Origin: Saprospiraceae bacterium
Lineage (GTDB): Bacteria > Bacteroidota > Bacteroidia > Chitinophagales > Saprospiraceae
Length of the DNA: 64,000 nt
Reading direction: 5' to 3'
Assembly: GCA_016711125.1 (NCBI GenBank)
Contig: JADJTQ010000010.1
Location: forward strand, 248,001-312,000
The translations under genes were made by a program, and so were the position numbers. The notes beneath the pieces are model-generated. The model was not told the origin of the DNA. It saw only the letters and a list, made by a program, of their open reading frames with translations, and did not search any database. Below are positions 57,312 to 64,000 of this stretch, piece by piece. Numbering within the stretch: the stretch's first letter is position 1; the number at the start of each line of letters is the position of its first letter.

Positions 57312-58557
57312 CCTTATCAGGCTGCGATTTTGCCATAATCCCAGGACTAATCTGATCACATTATCATTTATTTTAATGTTTGCGTCAATTGGATAGATTG
57401 ATAATATTCTTTTTAATAGATTATGGTTGAATAATTCGGTGGTCAAATCAGAGATCGAATAGGTTAATCGAAGACTTCTTTTCAACCCATTCCGTTGAAT
57501 ACATTTGCCAATTGATGCTGTGGTTAGCGCGGCGTTTACATGAAAATGTATTTTCTTTTTACTTCTTGCTTGACTATTCTGTAGTCCTGTAAATTGTTTT
57601 GAATCTCTAAAATTGAATTCCATTTGAAACCTGGCTCGGTAAGCACACAGGATGGCAAGCCCGTCATAATGATATCCGTACTGAAGAACATCTTCGTAGT
57701 ATTTACTTCCCCAGTGGTATTCAGGAATTCTACATAGCAGAGTTTTTACATTGCGCTTCAGACCAACACTATTAACCACCGCGGCATGGATTCGCACGTC
57801 ATCATCTTCGTATTCTTGGGTTACCCGCCGTTTATCGATCCGTTTCACGTTGATTTTACCAGCATACTGTTTCGGCCGGCCTTTGCTACCTGTTTGCCTT
57901 CCATTATATAAATAGCGAAGATTCGCATCCTCTCTCAATCGACCCACAATATTTAAATCCGTCTTCTCACAGATCGGATCTATGAATTTCCTCTTAGTGA
58001 AATAGGCATCCACGGCCAATATCGTACTGAGCTTACTTAACTGGGCTGATCTTGAGACAATGATGTTCGCATAGTGATCCACAATACTCTGGCCATCCTC
58101 CAAGGTGGATTTCCGGGCACTCGGTGTTTGAATCGCTTCCAAATGGTAGGCCGTATTCTGATCTACATCGACCACCGCTATTCCCGCTATTTCCAAGCCC
58201 CGCTTATGCTTTCCGGCTGTTCCGCTATAAAAGTAACCGATTCCTGGGGTATGCTTACCACTCTTATTCAGATAGGTTGGATCAAAACCCAGGATACAAT
58301 TCGCTCCACAATATTGCTCCACCAATAAAATATTGAAGGTTAAAAAGTCAAAGTCTCGCTCAAATCCCATTCGATAGGTACTTTCATGGTACTTACCATA
58401 TCTTGCCAGTTGTAAGAAATTAATCCGGCCTCGTATGCTTAAAAAGCATAAATGTCTCTACAATAAACCGGCGTCGCCATTCATTAATCCCAGGCATTTT
58501 ATTTAATATTGTACTTATAAGGCTTACGCCTTGGGTAAATGCGTTTGTAGTTTTCAT
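57246..58557 (-). pseudogene. IS4-family transposase (one frameshift)
   Basis: About 435 residues; start ATG 58557 (MKTTNAFTQGVSLISTILNK). One base is missing in the run 58441-58445; the restored frame reads LSIRGRINFLQLARYGKYHE. The core shows DPTYLNKSG (first Asp), ILAVDAYFTKRKFID (second Asp) and the Y-x2-R-x3-E signature in YRARFQMEFNFRDSKQFTGL. The ORF runs 50 bases past the left end of the IS into the host DUF6090 gene. Confidence 0.8.
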
Positions 58558-58654
58558 TTTGTAGTAATCTTGAGACTCTACAATATACGCATTTACCTTT
58601 TTATATATATGATTTATTCATAATGTGTCCCCATCTAACCCCGCGAACCATTGT
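57298..58654 (-). mobile_element. IS4-like insertion sequence
   Basis: Inverted ends ACAATGGTTCGTGAC (left) and ACAATGGTTCGCGGG (right, reverse strand). About 1357 bp with a single transposase gene. It truncates the DUF6090 gene. I could not identify a target duplication with certainty. Confidence 0.75.
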
Positions 58655-58673
58655 TACATAATAATAGCAAAAA

Positions 58674-59141
58674 ATGGATTTCATCAAACGATCGGAAGTA
58701 TCAAGATCTGAGAAGATTCAAACGCTTGAGTTATGGAATACTGAATACCCTGGAAAGTTAGCTTACTCAACATTCAGCAGTTTTGAGGAATACCTTTTAA
58801 ATCTGTCGCAACAATCTCATATACTATTGCTTGATGAAAGCAAGAAAATTAAGGGCTGGTATTTTGACTTTGTACGTGGAGAGGAAAAATGGTTTTCATT
58901 AATCTTGGAATCAAGATTGCATGGGATCGGATTAGGGACCCAATTACTAAATAAAGCAAAGGAGAAGGAACCCGAGTTGAATGGTTGGGTGATTGATCAT
59001 AATTCGGATCGAAAGAAGAATGGAGATTTTTATAAATCACCATTGAATTTCTACTTAAAAAATGGATTTAAGGAGCTAACAGAGAAAAGATTAGAGCTTG
59101 ATAAAATATCTGCTGTTAAAATAAAATGGGAAGCACGATAA
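58674..59141 (+). CDS. GNAT-family acetyltransferase
   Basis: 155 residues. The acetyl-CoA-binding motif A is LILESRLHGIGLGTQLLNKA (about 80-100, R/Q-x-x-G-x-G/A pattern), with beta strands before it (HILLLDESKKIKGWYFDFVR) and FYLKNGFKE near the end (motif B region). GNAT enzymes transfer acetyl groups to amines of small molecules or proteins. The substrate is unknown, and small accessory GNATs can also be toxins, although no antitoxin is seen. It starts 20 bp after the IS4-like element. The frame is intact. Confidence 0.75.
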   Translation: MDFIKRSEVSRSEKIQTLELWNTEYPGKLAYSTFSSFEEYLLNLSQQSHILLLDESKKIKGWYFDFVRGEEKWFSLILESRLHGIGLGTQLLNKAKEKEPELNGWVIDHNSDRKKNGDFYKSPLNFYLKNGFKELTEKRLELDKISAVKIKWEAR

Positions 59142-59340
59142 ACTGGTTACACAACCTGTGTGAAAAATTTTTAGGATAGCTACACCTCTGCACGAAGGCT
59201 TTGAAAAAATTCGATAATTAACATTTGAGCCCAAGCACTTGAGAAGGCAGAGTAGGTTAGGTGACAATGGACAAAAGTGGAGTTGGGTTATCAGCGATTA
59301 CAAACAGCAATCCTTCTTCGGATCGATAAATTTGCTCATC
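59142..59340. other. Intergenic, no gene recognised
   Basis: Short stretch between the GNAT gene and the MITE. No structure was recognised. Confidence 0.3.
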
Positions 59341-59540
59341 TAGGAGGGTGTTGAACTACGCAACTTGATGCTGAAGCCGTAAATCGTCGTTTCTGGTGCG
59401 GCGAGACGAAGGAAGCTACCGGAGGTTGTAACTGACTGAGGATCAACAAAACCAGGAACGGCGAGAACGGCTGCATCATGTTATAGTAAGTATCTATTTT
59501 TTATTAATCAGCGCGAGGTGAGTATTTCAACAGCCTCCTA
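59341..59540 (+). mobile_element. Uninterrupted 200-bp MITE (empty site of the group II intron)
   Basis: Ends TAGGAGGGTGTTGAACTAC and, on the reverse strand, TAGGAGGCTGTTGAAATAC; TA flanks both sides. Internal segments CGTAAATCGTCGTTTCTG, GCGGCGAGACGAAGGA and AATCAGCGCGAGGTGAGT align with the interrupted copy at 5.9-8.1 kb. At the intron site it reads GAGGTTGTAACTGACTGA without insertion. Confidence 0.8.
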
Positions 59541-59754
59541 GGCCATAACGTGATCAAAAGTTCGCTTAGTGGCCTACTTGAACGTTTTTTTCATAACTTG
59601 GAATTTATGTCGGTAAAAGTGATAAGCTTCTTCGTTGTCGTTTATTTCCAAACTGCGACGATGGATGTCTGCCAAAAATTAATTGTAGTTTTGTCGGGCA
59701 TTCATTCAATCATTCTTGTGCAACTAAAAAGGAAAAGTAAATCACGAATTTAAA

Positions 59755-60930
59755 ATGAAAAAGAAGCGTAAGATGATAGCATCAAAATTAATCTTTAGAA
59801 ACATTGTTCTGGTAAGTTGCATTTATTCAGGACTGGTCTTTGGCCAGAGCAACGATGCATTTCTAAATCCCCCTGAGGTGATTGTGTTGTCTAAAAAGGC
59901 TGATAAACATGCTGCTCAGAAGAGAAAATTTACCGGCATTCCCAGCATAGCCATCGCCGCAAACGGCAGAATGTGGGCAACCTGGTATGCCGGGATTACG
60001 CCAAAAGAAGATGAAAATAATTATGTCGTATTGTCCACCAGTGCTGATGATGGAGACACCTGGAAGGAAATTTTGATTATTGATCCTGATCAACAAGATT
60101 CTGTAAGAGCTTATGACCCGGAGGTATGGGTGGATCCGACCGGAAAATTGTGGTTTTTTTGGGCCCAAACCATTGGACATGAGGGAACAGTGGCCGGTGT
60201 TTGGTCTATAAACACAATAGACCCGGGGACGGAAAATCCCGATTGGTCTCAGCCTAAACGTTTAACGGATGGAATCATGATGTGTAAGCCGACAGTGCTA
60301 TCCACCGGCGAATGGATTTTGCCCGCTTCTACCTGGCGAAAAACGGATAATAGCGCCAAACTAATTGTATCAGAGGATCAGGGAAAAAGCTGGAAAGAAA
60401 GAGGATCAGCAAACGTTCCTGAACCTGATAGAGCTTATGATGAGCATATGATTGTGGAGAAAAGCGATGGCACCTTATGGATGTTAGTCAGAACGAAATA
60501 CGGAATAGGAGAAAGTTTCTCTGATGATCGCGGAAAAACCTGGGGTACATTGGTGCCCTCCAATTTAAAGCATCCCAGTGCCCGTTCTTTTATAAGAAGA
60601 TTACAGTCTGGAAACCTATTATTAGTAAAACATGGTCCAATCGATATGCAAACCCAAAGATCTCATCTTATGGCCTTTATTTCCCAGGATGATGGAGCAA
60701 ACTGGACAAATGGCTTGTTATTAGATGAAAGATCCGGCGTTTCTTATCCTGATGGACAACAATTGGAGAATGGTGATATTGTTATTATTTATGATTATAG
60801 CAGGACAAAAGAGCAACATATTTTAATGACTACGTTTACCGAAAATGATATACTGGCGCATGATTATGATGAAAGCATAATAAAAGTTTTTAACCATAGA
60901 AAAACCGTCAGTGACGGTGGGATAGATTAA
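59755..60930 (+). CDS. Secreted sialidase-family (BNR) protein
   Basis: 391 residues with a signal peptide (IVLVSCIYSGLVFGQ). Asp boxes STSADDGDTWKE near 85, VSEDQGKSWKE near 202, FSDDRGKTWGT near 250 and SQDDGANWTN near 303 outline the six-bladed propeller. FTGIPSIAIAANGRMWATWY near 45 is the FRIP-like start and RAYDPEVWVD near 113 carries acidic residues. This looks like the most typical sialidase-family member in the window. It is probably secreted or periplasmic. TAGTTTTG at about 59690 may be its -7 box. No partner gene follows; the neighbouring FG-GAP gene converges. Confidence 0.75.
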   Translation: MKKKRKMIASKLIFRNIVLVSCIYSGLVFGQSNDAFLNPPEVIVLSKKADKHAAQKRKFTGIPSIAIAANGRMWATWYAGITPKEDENNYVVLSTSADDGDTWKEILIIDPDQQDSVRAYDPEVWVDPTGKLWFFWAQTIGHEGTVAGVWSINTIDPGTENPDWSQPKRLTDGIMMCKPTVLSTGEWILPASTWRKTDNSAKLIVSEDQGKSWKERGSANVPEPDRAYDEHMIVEKSDGTLWMLVRTKYGIGESFSDDRGKTWGTLVPSNLKHPSARSFIRRLQSGNLLLVKHGPIDMQTQRSHLMAFISQDDGANWTNGLLLDERSGVSYPDGQQLENGDIVIIYDYSRTKEQHILMTTFTENDILAHDYDESIIKVFNHRKTVSDGGID

Positions 60931-61037
60931 TGACTATTTATCGTGCCCTTGCTATAATTCATGACTTGGTCATTAATATTGTTCGAGGGCGCGATCGGTA
61001 CCACCAATAATTAATCTACTAATTTAATGTTTGCTAG

Positions 61038-62181
61038 CTATGGCTTACGAGCAATCAATTTATTTTCAAGAAACAGGTGCAGGTCATCTCCGTTCCAGGG
61101 TTTAGTACAAATATCGATGTCCCCGTCGCCATCTACATCGGCAGCCACGGCTTCATGGCACATTTTTCCGCTCATTAATGTGTGCGCCACCCACAGGGTG
61201 CCATCGGGACTTTTGTTTTCCCAAATGTACATTTCAATCTCGTTGGTAGACAAGGGGCCACCTCCCGAAAAGATATCCAAATCGCCATCGCTGTCAAAAT
61301 CGGCGACAGCAAGTGAATGAAAATCCTGCCCGGTTTCATTTGCTGAAATAGCGTGAAACTTCCACTGGTGAGCATTGGCGATATTTTCGAACCAGAAGAT
61401 ACGCCCGTCCCGGGTGTCGGCTTCAGCTTCGATAATATCTAAATCTCCATCATTATCCAGATCAACTACCCAAGACTTTAAGGCTAGTCCGTATTTGTCG
61501 GGTCTATTTCCTCCCGTGGGAATCAGGTCCGCATGGGTTTCCCAGCTGCCACCTTTTCCGTCCAGGTTTTCGTACCAATGGTTTCCACGTACAATATCCA
61601 TGTCGCCATCGTTATCCAGATCACCAAAACCTCTGGGGCCGATGCCTCCGTGAATGCCTTCTCCTATTTGGACCTTACGCCATTCTTTTTGTGGGACGGT
61701 ATCCGTCTCATACCACATAAGCAGTTTTTTGTCCGGGATCGTTACTGACGGCCACAATATCCAATTTTGAGTCACCATTGACATCAACGGCTATGTTATC
61801 GTGACAGGTGATTGTTCCGATATCTGTATGCAAGAGAAACTCATCTTGCCGTGGGTTGCCTGTATTTTCATACCAGGCGTTGCCAACCATAAAGTCGAAC
61901 CATCCATCTCCATTTATGTCGATCGGACAACCACCTACGTCTGTCTTAGCACCACTGCCTAATTTATGATGTACCCAGGGACCTGAATTTTGATTTTCGT
62001 ACCAAAATAGCTCACCTCGTAGACCATAGACCCAGTCAAGATCGCCATCTTTATCGACATCTACCAAGGCAGTCTGCCCCATGAGTTTTCCATGTCGTCC
62101 TATTTCATGAAATTCAAAATCGAAGCTCTGGGCGGAGGCCATGGTCGCTAAGAGCGGAAATAACCAACATATTTTTTTCAT
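61038..62181 (-). CDS. Secreted FG-GAP/VCBS repeat protein (one frameshift)
   Basis: About 380 residues once one extra A is removed from the run at 61725-61730. Signal peptide (ICWLFPLLATMASAQ). At least seven calcium-binding repeats DxDxDGxxD are visible (DVDKDGDLD, DINGDGWFD, DLDNDGDMD, DLDNDGDLD, DFDSDGDLD, DVDGDGDID and one degenerate DVNGDSKLD) in a seven-bladed propeller. Such proteins occur as lectin-like or lyase-like secreted proteins next to sialidase and GH genes in Bacteroidota. No catalytic residues are assigned. It converges with the sialidase-family gene. Confidence 0.75.
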
Positions 62182-62641
62182 AAAATCGCCATCTTTTTAT
62201 TGAAGAATAATGACTTTGAAGATATTAATATCCAGTGGAAATTTTGAAGGAGTATGTGATCCTTAAATTAAAGTAATGGAGACAAAAATGATGGTAATTT
62301 GATTTGATGCGTTTTCAGAAAAATGATGGCTGTTCATTTCTTATGGGCACCTCTATTAACTTCGTTCATGGCTTGATCGTATCGGCTTGCGCCTCAATTC
62401 AATGGCTCTTTTAAATGCAGACTGCGTTGAATCTCAATCATGTAGCTACGGCTATAGTCTTTCGATTCGCCTTTTCTGAATTCAAAATAGCTCATTGTCA
62501 AGCTCATTCAGGAATTAATAGAGATCCCCTTATGTGGTCACAGCACCCTAATACGCAGCACTTTTGCAGACTATACCTGGGTATCGGTGCTCCTTCAATT
62601 TATTAGCAGAGAATTGGATTCTCATTAATATAAATTCAATC
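62182..62641. other. Intergenic, no gene recognised
   Basis: About 460 bp. It carries the FG-GAP gene's promoter side and the upstream side of a truncated secreted gene. No clear motif. Confidence 0.4.
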
Positions 62642-62726
62642 ATGAAACACTTGATCCTCATTTTCCTCCTCATACTGTGCATGAACGTATTCGGTCAAGC
62701 CACGGTAGAACCTGAATACTTGCTGA
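62642..62726 (+). pseudogene. Signal-peptide end of a truncated secreted protein
   Basis: MKHLILIFLLILCMNVFGQ is a good signal peptide followed by ATVEPEYLL, then the sequence runs into the RT repeat at 62727, so the rest of the gene is lost. The original product is unknown. Confidence 0.55.
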
Positions 62727-63740
62727 TCGTTTGTGACATAGCTTGCTGTAGCAACCTATCCATCCTGTCCGCGAGCGCCGAAGCTGCTCTGCGGAGGAGC
62801 TGGGGATTCCTAAGAGTCTGATTTTACCTTTTTCCTTAGGAATTTCCACTCCCATAATCGGCTGAGGCAAATATTTATGCTCCCTAATTTCCTGCAGGAT
62901 CCAGGTCCGGTGTTCCCGGAGAAACGAAGTCAACCTATTTGTTTCCATTCCGTCCACACCGGCACTGCCTTTATTAGCAATTACTTGACGTAATGCCTTC
63001 TGAAGATTTCTAGGACTCAATATTTGGTCAATCAATTTTTGTCACATGTGTCCAAAACGTTTTGATTGAAATAGACTTTAACTTGACAAATTTGTTTGTT
63101 CATTTTTTGCGTGCCCAAAAAACGAACCAAAAAAAGGGCACCTTTCCTAATGTGCTACGCTCGCGCAAGGCTTCAGCTCTTAAAATGCTGCTTCTCCAAT
63201 CCATGGGCGACGGTTCTGGTATTTTTTGCTTCTTGCCCAGTTGAATCATCGCGTTGAATCCTTGACTTCCCTGTTTGCTGCCCCATTGATTAAGCCGTGA
63301 CGCATTTGCTATCCCATCCGCTGACGCGGTCCTGTTCTCTTCAAGGTTGCACTGCACCTTGACCGACTTTGTCGGATCGTTCCAGGACACAGCACGACAA
63401 CGGAAAGGACCATTACCAATCACCATCTGCCAGGAGATAAAAAAGTCTGAAAAATCTGATGCCCAGTGCCTTGCGTCCGAGCAAAACCCACAAACACTCT
63501 TGGGAGATAGAACATTGCAATTTTACTCTTCATTTTCAATTGTTGAAGGGCTTTAATTAAAATCCTCCAGAGTCCGATCTTATTCTTATAGGATCCAATT
63601 CCAAATATGTCATTCTAACGTTATAAAACATTGATTGTCTGTACATATTTTTACCAAATAAATTTATTTTGGACGCGTGTAAATTTTTGTTTTCTTTAAA
63701 AATTAATCTGTCCCACTTTTCAAAGAAAAATTAAAAGGCT
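62727..63740. repeat. Dispersed RT-plus-leader repeat, copy at 63 kb
   Basis: Nearly identical to 48375-49320 and in the same orientation. The RT part (minus strand, 62727-63035) again starts MIDQILSPRNLQKALRQVIA and carries the same 38-bp hairpin insert (62764-62801), but stops earlier (SQTI). The leader part has an extra 70 bp or so at about 63306-63390 with its own stems (GCACTGCACC and CCGACTTTGTCGG). Confidence 0.8.
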
Positions 63741-63819
63741 CTCCCATTCACTTCGTTGTTCGCTCCGTCAAATGGCCACTGGACATTTGGTTTTCCTTCG
63801 GTCAAACTTCACTCGCGAA

Positions 63820-64000
63820 TCCAGGTAAGTGCTTTCTTACGAGCCCGGCCTTATTAAAGACGGGTTTCAGTCAATCTCCGCCGGATCTACTATCTAGGTT
63901 CAGAATACTTTCGGGCGTTAGTGAGCTACTGACTCTTACTGACGCTGCGGTCAGTACCGATCTTTGCAGTCTCGCTTCCCCGTCCGAACGTCGTCATCCG
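63820..64000. repeat. Dispersed non-coding repeat, copy C (runs off right edge)
   Basis: Matches copies A and B (CCGGATCTACTATCTAG, CAGAATACTTTCGGGCGTTA, TTTGCAGTCTCGCTTCC). It follows the RT repeat directly, so the two form one larger unit at both 48-50 kb and 63-64 kb. Confidence 0.65.

Noticed and set aside
63100..63426. ORF in the RT leader repeat, read leftward
   Set aside because: It lies in the non-coding 5' part of the element, and the other copy does not keep the same frame.

Overview
The window looks like a chromosomal segment of a Bacteroidota bacterium, probably a Saprospiria- or Cytophaga-like saprotroph; the phylum call is inferred from gene families and no marker gene is present. 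Support comes from the many secreted or lipoprotein glycoside hydrolases, Bacteroidota-type promoters (TTG, 21 bp, TATATTTG), near-absence of Shine-Dalgarno sequences, receptor-L-domain surface proteins, DUF6090, and IS66/IS3/IS4 and group II intron elements.

1-5.8 kb is a sialic-acid-type locus. A Kelch (NanM-like) domain fused to a sodium:solute symporter and a lipoprotein sialidase run leftward. They diverge from a FadR-type GntR regulator and a BNR sialidase-like protein running right. A perfect 17-bp palindrome just upstream of the gntR -7 box is a good operator candidate. 5.9-8.1 kb is a TA-flanked MITE split by a group II intron; an unsplit copy of the same MITE lies at 59.3 kb. 8.3-20 kb carries degradative secreted enzymes: a frameshifted ceramidase-family gene, a CehA/McbA PHP metallohydrolase with an in-frame TAG, a decayed 3' copy of the gntR gene, a vanadium-haloperoxidase/PAP2 protein, a five-bladed-propeller glycosidase, a DUF6807 protein, a second ceramidase-family protein and a Tat-exported Gfo/Idh/MocA oxidoreductase. 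20.3-22.3 kb is a receptor-L-domain surface protein. 22.6-28.8 kb is a tetR-tolC-MFP-RND efflux operon with a recognisable promoter and a repeated operator. 29-36 kb has REP-like hairpin arrays followed by GH16, GH95 and GH116 enzymes.

36.6-40.7 kb encodes an ADHFE1-type iron alcohol dehydrogenase, an unknown Tat-exported protein and an M19 dipeptidase. 41-59 kb is accessory DNA: an HNH plus putative-AbiC fusion (defence candidate), a decayed second alcohol dehydrogenase, a second GH16, then a run of short, mostly rightward genes. Two of these genes are bounded by exact inverted ends next to attC-like hairpins and look like integron-type gene cassettes, but no integrase is visible. This run is broken up by an IS3 element containing an IS66, an IS4-like element, and dispersed copies of an RT/leader repeat. 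59.7-62.2 kb returns to polymer degradation (a third sialidase-family protein and an FG-GAP/VCBS protein). The window ends in another copy of the dispersed repeat.

Many otherwise well-conserved genes are broken by single-base indels, mostly deletions in or beside short homopolymers. I read most of these as probable long-read assembly errors rather than true pseudogenes, and I name the site in each entry. The gntR copy, the second alcohol dehydrogenase, the RT fragments, the IS91 tail and the PIN and DUF6090 remnants do look genuinely decayed.
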